From: Hypericum androsaemum
Taxonomy: Eukaryota > Streptophyta > Magnoliopsida > Malpighiales > Hypericaceae
Direction: 5' to 3'
DNA: 64,000 nucleotides
NCBI GenBank assembly: GCA_963995505.1
Contig: OZ023197.1
Span: 8,545,827-8,609,826 of the forward strand
Of the stretch, positions 23,859 to 37,275 are shown one piece after another (the stretch's first letter is position 1; each line of letters starts with the position of its first letter). Under the pieces are notes generated by a model. The model searched no databases and had not been told where the DNA came from. It saw only the letters and a program-made list of their open reading frames with translations. The translations under genes were made by a program, and so were the position numbers.

Positions 23859-24789
23859 TCTCCCACTCAATTATTATTGACCTTGATCAACAGCTATCAG
23901 ATTTCTTTAAAGGATTTCGTGCGACCAGCACTTGTCGAGTGTGTTAAGCCAAATTCAAGAGCACAGACACTCAGTCTACTTGAATAGTAGCATCTCGATA
24001 ACCTTCTTGTATAATGCATGCTATTACCCCAGGACTCATGTCACATTCCATTGTTCTCATTAGTGATTTCAAACAATTATATTCGGGTTCACTATTGTAC
24101 TTTTCAATACAATTGGTGCACGTGAACCACGAAACTCAGAATGTGATGAACATAGTTCCTTCTCCCTTAACTATATTCTTTTCATAATGATACAGCCTGC
24201 TTTTCTGGTCAGCCCTACCAGGTCGAATCGCTATGCCATAACCTTTTCATGAACTTTTCAAGCTAGCATCACTGGACCATACTTCCAGAATACGTTTAGG
24301 ATCTTAAGGGTAGGTTTCAGAAATCATAGTTCTCGAAAATTGGTCTCACACCAGGGATTGTAAAATCACTCAACATTTTCATCTCATCCAGTGATCGACT
24401 AGCACACATGATACTGATCACGTGTTACGGTGTACATTTCTTTTTTAAAAAACACATGTCATTTAACACCATACTAGAGTATCAACCTTATGATAATAGG
24501 ACAGACAGTATGATAAGTTCTACTTATATCTTATCATATGGATTGTAGAAAATCCAAATGCATCAACTTATTCCTGCATCCCATAAGGAAACTTGCTTTT
24601 GAGCAAGACGGCATTCCGTCATAGAACTTGTACTTATGAATGTCCAATAACTGCCTCATCTCATCTAGGAATTAACTTTTTGACTCCCACTGAGGTAAAC
24701 ACCCATGTGAGTGGGCTACTTCTCTGTCCGACATGTTTCATAAATAACTCATATTGTAAAAAAAAACTCCTTTATTCCAACTAATTGGA

Positions 24790-27700
24790 TTACAAATGAA
24801 ACCGTCGTAAACCCAGTGACTTAACATGTTTCTCGAACACTTCTTGAGGTAATGCTTTAGTCTTCGGATCTGCGACCATATCTTGTGTAGATATGTATTT
24901 CATACACAGTTCTTTATATTTTACTAAACTTCTAACAAAGTGAAATTTAATATCTATATGCTTAGCCCTGCTATGGAATATAGGATCCTTAGCATAGGCT
25001 ATAGCTGCCTGGTTGTCGCAGAATAGACCCACGGGCTCCGTTGAGTTGATCAGGGAGAGATGGCTTAAAAATCTCTTCAACCATACCGCTTCTTGTGTAG
25101 CATGAGCTAAAGCTACATATTCTGCTTCCATTGTTGACAGGGATACACAGGTTTGCTTCTTTCTGCCCCATGAGATAGCACCCCCGCCCAACAAGAAAAT
25201 GAATCCAGATGTAGATTTTTTCTTGTCCACGTCGCCTCCCCAATCAACATCAGTGTAGCCACTCAGTATCAGGTCACGCCCTTGATAGCATAAGGAGTAT
25301 TCTGCAGTGGTGTTCAAATATTTCAAAATCCCTTTGACAGCCTTCTAGTGAGCACTGCCTGGATCAGACTGATATCTGCTTGCTATCCCAACAGCATAAC
25401 AAATATCAGGTCTGGTACACAACATTGCGTACATCAGGCATCCAACTGCGTTGGCGTAAGGAATCTTCTCCATGTCCCCACGTTGTTTAGCTATTTTTGG
25501 GTACATGTCCTTACACAAATTATGACCTTTAACCAATGGGACGTACTTTGGGTTACTGTGATCACATTTGAAACGTTCTACTACTTTGCGAATATATGTC
25601 TCTTGTGAAAGAGACACTATCCTTTTCGAACGATTTCTCGAAATCTTAACTCCGAGTATGTAATCCGCTTCACCCATGTCTTTCATTTCAGAGTTGGAAG
25701 ATAACCAATCTTTGATTTCAACAAGAAATTCCATGTCATTTCCAGCTAAAAGTATGTCATCAACATACAAAGTGATGATGACAAACTTCTTTTCTGATTG
25801 CTTAACATACACGCAGTGATCTTCGTCTATCATTATAAAATCATGCGCCATGATCGTATTATGAAAACGAATATACCACTGTCTAGACGACAGCTTAAGG
25901 CCATAAATTGATCTATTCAATTTGCAAACTTTGTGTTCGCAGCCTTTTTGAATGTAGCCCTTAGGCTGAATCATGTAGATTTCTTCGTCCAATTCTCCAT
26001 GGAGAAAAGCAGTCTTTACATCCAATTGATGTAATTCTAGATTCATGTTAGCAACCATAGCTAAAATGACCCTAATTGACGTAAATCTAACAACAGGTGC
26101 AAAAGTCTCCTCATAGTCTATCCTAGCCTGTTGTTTGAACCTTTGGGCAACCAAACGCGCTTTGTATCTTTCGATACTGCCATCTGCATTGCGCTTGATT
26201 TTGAGAATCCACTTATTCCCAATTGCCCTACGCCCCCTAGGTAGGTCGACCAGATTCCAAACCTGGTTTTTGATCATGGAAGACATTTCTTCCTCCATTG
26301 CATTTATCCATTCAGTTCGTTTTGGAGATGACAAAGCTCCAGATACATTCTTTGGCTCATCTTCATCCTGCAGGATGGCTAAAATAATTTCACTTGGACC
26401 ACCAAATTTCTTTAGTGATACCAAGAACGCATTAGCCTCGCCTTCGATGTCAAATCATCGGCGTGGTATGCTAGTTCTGCTAGACCTACGGTATTCCCAG
26501 TTTTGATAAACATCTCTCATATATTTACCATATCCAGGAATCGCTCTCCCACTGGGTGAAAATACCGTACTCCCACTGGAATAAGGAATTACCTCCCTTT
26601 CAGGACTCAGATCACGACCTTCCAGATCATTTTGAGTTGAAAAATCTCTATCTTCCTCCTCAATTCTCCCACTCGGAAGAAGTGATCTAGATGATTCTGG
26701 TTCATCTGTCTCATAAAGGGTAAGGTCATTACTAACCTCCCTCAACCTTGGAAATTCATTCTCCAAAAACGTGGCATCGCGTGATTCAAATTCTGTTACA
26801 TGTCCATCGTCCAGTTCACCCACGAACACGTACCCTTTAGATACCTCTGGGTATCTTAGAAAGATACTTTTTCTACCTCTCGGTCCTAGTTTACCGAAAG
26901 TACTTGAAGTAGAATGGACATAGGACGCACACCCCCATGGCTTAAAATATGATAGATTGGGCTTCCGATCTGTCCACATTTCATAAGGAGTGGCTGTAAC
27001 AGACTTGGAGGGGACACGGTTTAGAACGTATGTGGCAGTCAGGAGCGCATCTCCGTAGAATGATATAGACAAATTGGCCTCTGCCATCATCGATCTAACC
27101 ATGTCAAGAAGGATTCTATTCCTTCTTTCAGCAACCCCATTTTGCTGGGGTGTATAGAGAATAGACAACTGATGTTCAATCCCTTTTTCAATGCATAGAG
27201 CTTTGAACTCATCAGAAAGATATTCACAGCCACGATCAGTTCGTAAGGTCTTTATCTTTCTATCCTTCTGATTCTCAACAAAACACATGTACGTCATAAA
27301 GCAGTTTAAGGCTTCAGACTTGTGAGAAATCAGGTATATCAGACCATATCTAGTATAGTCATCAATGAAGGTGATGAAGTAATATGCTCCATGCCTTGCC
27401 CTCACGTTCATTGGACCACAGATGCCAGAATGGACTAATTGTAGTAGAAATTTGGCTCTAGCCCCAGTACCGAAAGGTTTCCTTCTGTTTTTCCCTTCTA
27501 GACAGGTTAAGCATCTGGGTAATATAGATTTCTCTACATTTTCCAGTAGTCCTGCCTTAGCTAGACGGTTTAAACAATCCTGACCGATATGGCCTAGTCT
27601 AGAATGCCACAGTTTAATATCATATTCCGATGAGTTTGAACTAGTGACTAAGGAAAAACTTTCACAAGGATCAATATCCAGAATAAAAAAACCTTCAGAT

Positions 27701-28805
27701 ATATATCCAAAGCCAAAATAGGCATCATCCAAATACAATCTAACAGTGTCATCCTTAAACGACAACCGAAAACCTAAAGACATTAAGGCCGAAACTGAGA
27801 TCAGGTTCCTTCAAATGTCTAGAGCAAACAACACGTCATGTAAAAGAAGGGCACGACCACCACGAAGGTACAATTTACAAGTGCCCAGGCCTTTCACATC
27901 TACGCATGAGTTGTTACCGACAAAAATAGTTTTTGCTCCAACCGGCAACTGCCTGTATTCAATGAACGAACAACGGTCTCTAGCTACATGGTCTGTCACT
28001 CCTGAATCAATTACCCACATAGAATGTGACTCAGTTAGAAGGGTACAAGAGGATACGTACAAGTTACTCACACTTGAGTTCAGGTGTACCTGCTTGGGCA
28101 TCTTGCAATCTTTTACAAAATGTCCCTTCTGTTGACAGTTGAAATATTTCACTTTTGAAATGTTAAACCACTTTTTCTTTTTAGCCTTGGAGCCATCTAA
28201 TTTGGTTCCTAGGTTTTCAGCCTTTGGAGTTTCCTTACTCTTACCCTTCCCTTTACCTTTCTTCTTTTTCCCACCACTCCTAGTTGAACAAGTCGAATGG
28301 GCTTTAGGGTGGAATTTCATAGCTAGGAGGCGATCTTCCTCCAGCTCAAGGTGTCTGGCAACATCATCAAATGTTACCAAATGGTCGGAATATGTAAGAT
28401 TCATCTTCATCTGTTCCCAACTTGGTGGTAGGGAACGGATGATAGCTTGAATCTGTTGCTCGTTGCTAAGTATGTGACCAGCCTCTGCCAGTTCACTGAT
28501 CATATTAGACATCATTCTCTAGTATTTCCTCATAGTAACCTCCGGACATCATCCGTCATCGAACTCCACAAAATCAACCGGGCAGTAGTGTTCTTTTTCT
28601 TCCAAATAACATAAGCTTCTATGTCTCGCTTATGTTGAGCAGTTGTGCCTTCATCAGGCTCATCCATTATCACATGTATGTGCTTCAGAACTTCTTGTTC
28701 CTCAAGCATATATTAGATTTTCATGCTCCAGTTCTCATAGTTTTCACCGTTGAGTTTTAACTCACGATTTAACTCAGCTATGATAGATCTTGAAGCAACT
28801 GACAT
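24790..28805 (-). pseudogene. Copia 2 gag-pol polyprotein with scattered stops
   Basis: The gag ATG is at 28805 (MSVASRSIIAEL), continuing to a knuckle near 28110 (FNCQQKGHFVKDC, preceded by Tyr where the first Cys belongs). Protease has WVIDSG at about 28020. GAG-pre-integrase and integrase core are at 27783-26455 (WHSRLGHIGQD; CLTCLEGK; IDDYTRYG; TPQQNGVAERRN). Reverse transcriptase is at 26424-25345 (LDVKTAFLHGELDEEIY; YVDDI near 25760). RNase H is at 25326-24790 (STMEAEYVAL; CDNQAA). Only a few point stops and frameshifts interrupt it: gag near 28515 and 28720, a stop near 27800, a break near 26440, and a TAG near 25345. A complete RT and RNase H with so few breaks indicates a fairly recent loss of function. 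Confidence 0.9.
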
Positions 28806-29183
28806 CTCTATAGAGAATTTTTAATATGAGAATATATTAGAAATTTGATTTAGCAATATGATTCAATTTACTAAACACTCATAACTTTTAACGATACGAA
28901 GTCCTTGATTAACCTCAAAATCGAAGTGGGTCGCGGGCATGCTTCCCCTCACCATTCAAGTATTAATTTTAAACTTCAACCGTTTAAAGTTCATCGATAG
29001 TAAACTCAAGTGGTAGCAACTAAACAAACATCTTTGTTTAATTACATGTATCACATATGTATTTGTACATTCTGAGTTTACACGTACATGCATAAAAAAA
29101 ACTCAGACAAGGTCTCAACCTATTGTACAAAATCCCCCAAAAAATAACATATGTATATGGGGACAGTTAAACATAACATGTAA

Positions 29184-29764
29184 TCACATGGGGATCGGGT
29201 ATCCAGGCGATCCTGTAGGAGAATCCAGATACATATCTGAATCCGGGTCCGAGGATGATCCTATGGAGACCGGGTGCAAGGACGATCCGAAGGAAGGTTC
29301 CAAGTTCACCACCGAAACTGGGATCGTATCCATAATCCAGATGACCAGGAGCGGAGAAAAATTATAATAGTACTCCTTAGCAAGGTAACGGTTCAGGACC
29401 AAACCGCTTCGTAGCTCCAGGACGCGAGGAGGTATTATCTCTCTGAGAAGACCCATCTCCTCGAGGTAGTGGATCAGACCATAGAGGGCATCTCTATGGG
29501 TATTGATCTCAGGTTCCGAGAAGACGCACATATCTTCTTGGATCTTCAGCGTGACCAGGAGGTCTCAAAATATGAAGGGCCAATCCTCTTCATAATTATA
29601 GCCTCCGGCCCAGATGCAGTCTTGATATGCTCAACGATGACATACATGTCATCGTTAGGCACTCGCATCGGTAAACGACGCTTCACGACCTTTTGTCGAA
29701 GTTCCGTTGCACAAAAGTTTAGATACCTCTTTCCAGCAGCCATCGAATCTTGTATCAATTGCAA
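29184..29764 (-). other. Two overlapping unidentified ORFs between the LTR and gag of Copia 2
   Basis: On the minus strand, 29764-29546 encodes 72 aa (MAAGKRYLNFCATEL, later MKRIGPSYFE). After a frame change, 29531-29184 encodes 115 aa (HRDALYGLIHYLEEMG, LRSGLVLNRYLAKEYY, and an acidic Ser/Pro/Asp-rich C-terminus). Composition looks like genuine coding sequence; one frameshift could have split a single protein of about 190 aa. I do not recognise the family. It lies upstream of gag on the same strand, inside the element, so it could be captured host sequence or an additional element ORF. Confidence 0.4.
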
Positions 29765-30339
29765 GTCAATGTCGGGTTAATTCTCATATTTTCCCAAAAT
29801 AGGGTTGAAAAAACTCATTTTTCAATCTTTTGATGATCATACTATGGACCAATCCATGTGATATTAGTTAAATTTAACATATCTCGGAACTCGTTCAAAA
29901 AAAATATTTTAAAAAAATTATTAAAAATATCGTTATAATTTTAGTCAACCTAATTGACAAAAATTTCTCAAATTTTTATCAATTTATTGGATTTTAATTG
30001 AATAAAAATTGATTTTATCTAATTAAAAGAGAAAACCCAATATTTTTAAGTCCAATTTTGACTTAAGTCAAAATTAATCATAAATTGGGTTGGGTCGAAC
30101 CAAGAAACCAGGCCAATTCGTCCATTTTTTGATTTTCTTGACCCAAGTATAAATATTTTCGGGAAAAATTGCAAAATTACGATTTTACCCATCGCAGACT
30201 TTTCCTTTTCCCTCTGTCTTTCTTCTCCCGCGCAAAATCTCCGGCCACGACCACGGCAGAACGACGGTGAAACGACGGCCAAGACCGCTCGCAATCGACT
30301 ATTCAAAAAACTCAGGGACTATTCCAATCGACTCGCCGT

Positions 30340-30673
30340 TGTCGTCCGGCCAATCAGAACGTGCCACGTGGCACTTCTGGGCCGCATGTCCGCCATGTGG
30401 TATGCCACGTGGCAAAGCTACCCCTAGCTTTGCCACGTGACAGTACGACAGCGTGCCAAGTGGGCCGCCAACTCTGGCGGCAACTGCGTCAGCGCCACGT
30501 CATGCTGACGTGGCGCCGTCTAGTTGGGCCACGCAGCCCGCGTGGCGGCTGACGTGGCCCCGGGCCGGTCAACGCGGGTTGACCGGCCCGTTTCGCCCAA
30601 CAATTGGGCCTGATGGGCCTGGTCCCAATCATACACAATAATAATTGCCTGATTGGACCTAGCAGGTCCAACA
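30340..30673 (-). repeat. U3-like part of the 5' LTR of Copia 2
   Basis: Collinear with 23567-23858: CCAATCAGAAC, many CCACGTGGC boxes, GGGCCGGTCAACGCGGGTTG, and the end AGGTCCAACA. Beyond about 30300 the similarity to the left LTR fades, although a short ACTATTCCAA stretch remains. The rest of this LTR has therefore been replaced or belongs to a different subfamily. Confidence 0.7.
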
Positions 30674-31993
30674 TTTTTTTTATCCGGATTCCATTTGCGC
30701 TATGAAGTTAATACCAAAATATACTTAAGAAAAATCTAACAAATATACTAAAATACATCTTCCTAAGTATAAATCTACAAAAAAGTGCTTGACACGACGT
30801 AGTAATTAATCAACAAGTTTGAGTATTATATCATTGTTGTGGAAGATTGATTATTATACGCCTGTAACTTCCATTCCACAGGCGTCCGAGGAATGTTTTA
30901 TCATCCCTGATTTATATAAGAGCATTTGATATCATCGTTGGTGAAATTCTTTTAGTTTAATTCGATATTTCGAATTTGAACCTAAGAATATTATAATGTC
31001 AAAACAGAATGGATATCTCGATGTTTAATAGTTTTGGAAAAAAAATTGTAAAAGTAGAAATGGGCAAAACTTGTTCAATGCCACTACAAACTGTCGTAGA
31101 AAGTTCCGGCATTCTTTTCGGCCTCCGCGTACTTACCGGATCCCTACTTCCCATAAAACTCCTCCACTTCGATAAAACAATAATATTAAAAATCAATAAA
31201 CAAACTGACGATTAACGGAAATTAACAAGTGACAGCCCAGCAACACGCGTGACCCTTAGCGCGTGGATGCTAAAGAATCTCGCTCGAGAGAGACGGGACA
31301 AAATGCCTCCCAACACAGTGGTTCCCCTGGCGCTGCCAGGCTTTTGGTCCGACCCAGGGTTTTTCGTGCAAGGATTCCCACGCGCACCCATCATTCACCA
31401 TGCTGCTTAAATTTTCAACACATTTTAATATATTTTAGGAGAATAATGTACCAAGCTCTTAAATTTAAACAAATGTACAACCAATTTCACAGGTGTTGAC
31501 TAGTTCCTGGAAATATTAATTAATTATAAGAATTTTTACAAACATTAGTTCTAATAAAAATACATATTAATTCTTTTCTAATAAAAATACATATTAATTC
31601 TATCTATTTTTATTGTTATTATTATTATCATCCTCACCATAATTCACGATCTACCAACTCCTCCCACCCCCACACCCCACTTTCTTCTCTTTAAATTAAA
31701 AAACCCTTTTAGATTATTCTTCTTGTTGATTAATTCCTTATCAAATTAGTCTTCTATTAGACTCGAACGCTTATTAGTCGATACAATAATCTACCCAACT
31801 TTTCATGTGAGAATCTCAACTCATTATTTGTCCATCTTTCTTCTATTCCTTTTCTTCTCTTTTGATTCCCTCTCTCTCCCTTCTCATTCTATCCCTTTTC
31901 CCTGACCTTTATCTTCCTTCCCTGGCTATAGTTTAAGGCCATCTTTATTTCAAAAAAAATTCTTAACAAACAACATTAACAAGCGATCTCATA
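30674..31993. other. Upstream region and 5' leader of the CFL1-like gene
   Basis: No coding region. A GC-richer island at about 31210-31400 may be regulatory. From about 31840 the plus strand is CT-rich (CCCTCTCTCTCCC), typical of a plant 5' UTR, leading to the ATG at 31994. Confidence 0.4.
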
Positions 31994-33355
31994 ATGAAAG
32001 CTCCAAATATTTCAACGATAACGGCGTCCCTGGAGAGGTCTCTCCAAAACTTCTCCTTAAACAACACCAACCACTACCACCACCACAGCGGCGCTTCTAA
32101 TGATGTGGTTGGGGATGAAGGGGAGAGCTCTTCCAGCTCGGACGACGCGACGACCGATCGCCGGCCGCCACAGAACGAAGCGGTGGCGAGCTCCAACACC
32201 AGCGTGGAGCTCAACTCCCACCTCTCCCTCCCTTACCACTGGGAGCAATGCCTTGATTTAAAGGTTTGAGATTTCATTTTACTTTATTGTTTCCGGAATT
32301 TAGGATGACTAATTCAAAATCGAGCATCATCAGGTCGGGTTTCCCGGTATGTCCTTTTTCTTTTGGTCAAAAGTTACAAGGGGAGTCCTTTTCGTGTGGG
32401 CTTTTTTAACAAGTGGTGGTAATAAATGCTAGATCTTGGGAAACTTCTCCTTTTGTTTTGTTACTTTCTGGGTTATTAATGGAGCTCTCTCTCTCTCTCT
32501 AATTTGAATCTTTCTAGACCATGTATTTTTTTTGGGTTTCATTTTCCCTTGCAATTTAATGCCCTAGGTCTCCTCTTTCCCTACACATGTTGCCCAGATA
32601 ATTGAAAGTTAATTCTTTTTTCATGGTGAAGAAAAAAAAGAAACCCTAAAAATTGAGAAAAGTAAATCAGCCTTTATGGATTTCCTTATCTTCCTTTTTG
32701 TCATTTTAGTATGACAATATGACAGTCTTGGGTTTGGTACTATGGAGGGGGAATCCTAAGCTTTGACCCACCAGGGTAGGTTTTGTTCTTTTGGAGGGTA
32801 ATAATGCAACGTGGAAAAATTATTATTGCAGTGTCATGTATTTCAAAAATTCCATGTAATTGGGTTTATTTAGTAAGAACATTAAAGTTTTCAAATTAAA
32901 AAAATGGAAGGTAAAGTCCTCCTTATGATTCCTTCCACATTAATTGGTAAACATGGCACACAATGACTTTCTTTGGTCAACTAATCATCCCTAATCATTG
33001 CAATGTTATTAATTGTTGGGTGCAGACAGGGGAGATTTATTACATAAACTGGAGAAATGGGATGAAAGCCAAAGAGGATCCGAGGACGAGTCAGAGCTGC
33101 TATAGCAATGCAGATTTCGAATCGGAGGAGGAAGAAGAAGACGACAGCGCGTACGACAGCGAGGAGTCGTCATCGGCATCCTCGTCTTCTTTCTCAAGAG
33201 ACAACAGCAGCAGCAGCAACAGAAGAGGATTGTTACTAGACAAGGAGGACCATGTCTTGGTTGTGGCTGGTTGCAAGAGCTGTCTCATGTACTTCATGGT
33301 CCCCAAACTGGTTGAAGATTGCCCCAAGTGCAGCGGCCACCTCCTCCATTTTTAG
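31994..33355 (+). CDS. CFL1: WW-domain protein, CURLY FLAG LEAF 1-like (two exons)
   Basis: Exons 31994-32263 and 33026-33355 join in phase across a 762-bp GT-AG intron, giving 199 aa. The N-terminus has a conserved SLERSLQNFSL motif. The intron falls inside a WW domain (LPYHWEQCLDLK | TGEIYYINWRNG), residues about 79-110. An acidic-Ser block follows (about 122-155, EEEEEDD, SSSS). The C-terminus holds two Cys pairs, CKSC (173-176) and CPKC (189-192), ending in LLHF. Rice CFL1 and its Arabidopsis homologue act in cuticle development and leaf shape through HD-ZIP IV factors such as HDG1; function here is by homology. The protein is complete with no lesion. Antisense ORFs in the Ser- and His-rich parts are shadows. 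Confidence 0.85.
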
Positions 33356-34146
33356 AGATTTCATGTGGGCTTTTTATGAACCTTCCCTCATCTCTCTTTC
33401 TCCAGTGTTCCATCACTAATACTTGGTTTTAATGTGTTTGGTGCCGGCTTTCCACGAGCCTGTCTCTTACTTGGTTATGGTCTTCTTCTTCCTCCTTTTT
33501 CTTTTGTTGTTTTCATTTATTTATATAACCTTTCGTATTTTGTTACATTCAATTTGGATTTATTATTATGAATGTGTCGTACTAAAACCTAGTATGACAG
33601 AGGCGGGCACATTGCATATATATGTTGCTTTTTAGAGTTTGATATTCAGATATCTAGTGTACCAACTAATTTAACTTTGAGGCAAATATGGTCTTTGAAA
33701 AGTGACAAAATGCGCCCAACAATTATCTAATTTTTACGAAGACTCTAACTCGTGACCTCTTTTTGTTATGCTAAAATAATTATATCACCTGTTAATATAA
33801 ATATTTGTCCGTTTGCATACATGTTGTTCTACTCACTGATTTAACAGATAGGACTTAGGGTTAATAAGGTACTTGAGTTGGCCAAGAATTTAAATCAAGA
33901 GCTATTGGAAATGCACAAGTTTGGAACAAGCATTCCTTTGAGAGGATGTGAAAATCGATAAAGTTCAACGGAAGCACGCGAAGAGTATAGAAGGAGGCAC
34001 CACTATTGGAAATGTGAAGATCATTTGACAGTTATTCTCGTTATGGAAACAAAAGTTGATACTTGGTTTTTTAAAATATATAAACAAGGAAAGTGGATTC
34101 AGTGGAGATTATATAGTAGATATCTCCATGGAGGGGACTGATTCAG
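33356..34146. other. 3' flank of the CFL1-like gene and intergenic DNA
   Basis: The 3' UTR is T-rich (33356 to about 33640). No further gene or clear element end is visible before about 34147, where a GGGCCGTTCGATTTGATAAA motif, similar to some plant TIRs, begins. No partner was found. Confidence 0.4.
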
Positions 34147-35089
34147 GGCCGTTCGATTTGATAAATTTAATCCTTCTCTGATTTAATGGCCCAAAATCAT
34201 TGAGGGTATTATTGGGTTTTAACATCCCAATGTCAAACTAGGCTTCCCGCCCAGCCTAGTTCCCAAAATCGTAGCCCTCTTCATCTTCCAATTTTGTTTT
34301 TGAAAAAACCCCATTACCATTCAAGTCCCAAAAACCGTAGCCCTCTTCTCCTCCAAGAGCAAGCCGTCGACGCCACTTGAAAAAATTCGTCTGACCACAT
34401 CTAGCCGAGGAAGCCATCGGCAGAACCTGGTAAAATTTACTAGGCCTAACTCCCATCACTCGAGGAAGCCATCGACGACACCTTGAAAAAAGTCATCGAA
34501 GACACCTGGAAAGAGCCAACCGACCACATCGACCCCTCACCCGTTAGCCCTAACCCCTTGCGACTCGAAATCGGTAAGTTAATCAGTTTTCTCCTTGCCG
34601 ACCATCCACATTGATCCCTTTCAGCTAACCCTAGTAAGTTAATCAGTTTCTCCCTTCCTTTTCTCTTTTTCTCTATCGACCCCTTGATTATGCAGTATGA
34701 AGTGATTGCTTCTTGGTGCAATAGGTTGAAGGAGGCTAATGTGGAGAATAGGAATAGTGTCTCTGTCACTAATAGAGAGATAGTTGACAAGAGGAGGAAT
34801 AACACAAGGTAAAATTTTAACTTGCTTTTGTTCGGGTTATTGTGGGGATGTACTGTTATTATTGTTATTGTTCTTGTTTTCTTCCTTGTGTTATCTAAAT
34901 TATTTACTCATTTTTGAAGTGCAAGAAAGGAATAGATCAAGATGAAGCGGAAGGCGGAAGGAAGACGGATCAAAGACGATAAGAAGTCAGAAAAAAAGGT
35001 ACTAATTATCACTTCACATTTGTACTATGTATGATGCAAATCCCATAAATGTGTAACCTTGAATTGCCAATGTTTGTATGAGGTTCGAC

Positions 35090-35740
35090 CTTGGTTTTGG
35101 TTTGAATTTTATTTTGATTTGCATGTGGTGTACTATTGGTTTGCGATTGTATTGATATTGGTTTGCATGTGGTGTGATATTGGTTTTTCTTTGAATCGAT
35201 ACTGTTTTGCATGTGGTGTTATATTAGTTTACATGTGTATTGATATTGGTTTGCATGTGGTATTTGTAGTTAAAGATGAAGCAGAAGGCGGAGGAGATTT
35301 GTTGAAAGATGATCAGAAGCAAGCTGAAAAGAAAAAGGTACTAATTCCCTTTTTTTAGTATGTTTGTTGTAGTCCCTTTTATTGTTTGTGTAATGTCATT
35401 TGTTTATATTTGCATTTATATTGGTTTGCATGTGAATTGATTTTGGTGTGGATGTGAGTTTATACTGGTTTGAGTGTGAGTGGATACTGGTTTAGATGTG
35501 AATTTGATACTAGTTTGGTTGTGAGTTGATACTGGTTTCAATGTGAATTGCTATTGGTTTGAATGTGAGTTGATACTTGTTTGGATGTGAATTTGATACT
35601 GGTTTGGTTGTGAGGTTATACTAGTTTCAATGTGCATTGATACTGGTTTAGTTTTGAATCGATACTGAGTTTAATGTGCATTGATATTAGTTTTCATGTC
35701 CTTTGATATTGGTTTGCATGTTATTGGCTTCAATAATTAA
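35090..35740 (+). repeat. Tandem ~21-bp repeat, block 1
   Basis: Degenerate tandem units on the theme GATATTGGTTTGCATGTGAATT, 20-22 bp each, interrupted by the short exon at 35270-35340. The same unit forms two further blocks in this pseudogene. Confidence 0.8.
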
Positions 35741-36884
35741 ATTTATTCTTGACAAAGGTTGTTATATGTGTTTCTTGTCAGATTTTTATATTATTTTGCA
35801 AGCCTAGCAAATTAATCAGTGTGAACGAGTTTTTGAATTAAAAAATTTCTGATGGTTCCAAGGTGGAACGAAGGGGTTATATAAGAATGGCTGGATTTGG
35901 TTTTATTTTTGGAGTTGGCTGTAGAGGATCCTTCTCCGATCGATATGATAGAAATTGTGAACTTCTGTCATATCAAGCAAAAGGTTTTCTTAACCGAGAA
36001 GCATGTTGCAAGAATTTATAGTCATGAACTTGGTAGTCAGGATATCACTCTAGATATCAAATTGACTCCAGTGCAAAGGGACAACTACAAATCAAAGGCT
36101 GACAGATTGGGTTTGGAACCGTCTAATGCCAATTATGTTTGAGTGAAGAATATAGAAAATGCATTAAAAGAGAAAGACAAGAAGGGTATAATTGATTATG
36201 ATTGGGCTAGACTTTACATTCTCTATGCCTTAGGCGTGTTTCTCGTGCCCTCAACATCAGAGGTCATACCATTGAAATACTGGTTATATGTTGATCAACT
36301 CTCCCAAGTTTCAAGGTATAATTGGTGCAAATTCGTGGCTAATAAGATGAATGAAGAGTTAGGTAGATGTTTAGAGTATTTCAAAACTAGCCAACTCATT
36401 AAAATGGGCTGCAATGCTCATGCTTTGTTGCATTATTTCAAAACATGCAATAGGGAGAAGATTTCTCGTGCTTCTTCAAGCACCACCACTAGTACAACCC
36501 ATTTTTGGAATATTTCTTTGAACCAGGTATTTCATAATTTGTTTGTCTATTTGAAAAAATTCAAGATATAAAGAATACATTATTAAAAGTTGTAATTATA
36601 TGGCTTTTTTTTCAAACCCAATGTAGCTTTATGCAAGTCATTACAAGCTTATCCAGGAGCGAGATAATTTAGATGCTCGGCAAAAAACTTTAGATGAATC
36701 CATTAATATGGTGAAGTTACTTATCGATGATAGACAGACTACGGAGAAAGAGAGCACGGTGGTAGGAGAGGAAGAGGGTGATGAGGATAAGGAGGAGAAC
36801 GATGACAAGGAAGATGATTTTGCGAGTGTCCCTCTTTTTCTTGGATGTTCTTATTTTTAGATTATTTTGGATGGATATTGTTTT

Positions 36885-37275
36885 GGAATGTGAAATGATT
36901 TTTATTACCACATGAAAATGATATTGGTTTACTTGTGAAATGATATTGGTTTGTTTGTGAAATGATATTGGTTTGCATATGAAATGATATTGGTTTGCGT
37001 ATCCATTGATATTGGTTTCCATTTGATAGAATACTGGTTTGCATTGGAGGTGATATTGGTTTCTATTTAATAGAATAGTGGTTTGCTTGTGAAACGATAT
37101 TGGTTTGTTTTGGAAGCGATAATGGTTTGTATATGAAATGATATTGGTTTGCATATCTATTGATATTGGTTTCCATTTGATAGAATGCTTGATTGCATTC
37201 GAGGTGATATTTGTTTGCATTTCACGTTATATTGGTTTACATATCCATTGATGCTGGTATCATACCCTTTGCATA
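36885..37275 (+). repeat. Tandem ~21-bp repeat, block 2
   Basis: Same unit as at 35090 (TGAAATGATATTGGTTTGC...), about 18 copies between two acidic exon-like segments. Minus-strand ORFs here (NQYHFICKPIS-type) are translations of the repeat. Confidence 0.85.

Larger units (their letters stand above)
23349..30673 (-). mobile_element. Copia retrotransposon 2 (minus orientation, few lesions)
   Basis: A 510-bp LTR lies at 23349-23858 (TGTTGAAG...CCAACA). It is preceded, in element sense, by a GAGTGGGAGA polypurine tract. At the far right, 30340-30673 repeats the first ~300 bp of that LTR (U3) and also ends in CCAACA. Between them lies a Ty1/copia gag-pol on the minus strand. No matching 5-bp duplication is seen (TTACT and TTTTT). 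The right LTR diverges in its R-U5 part, so the boundary on its internal side is unclear. Confidence 0.85.

Noticed and set aside
32057..33327. Minus-strand ORFs within the CFL1-like exons
   Set aside because: Shadows of the Ser/His/Asp-rich coding sequence on the plus strand; the plus-strand WW protein is clear.
36717..37220. Minus-strand 167-codon ORF with NQYHF-type repeats
   Set aside because: Translation of the 21-bp tandem repeat; not a gene.
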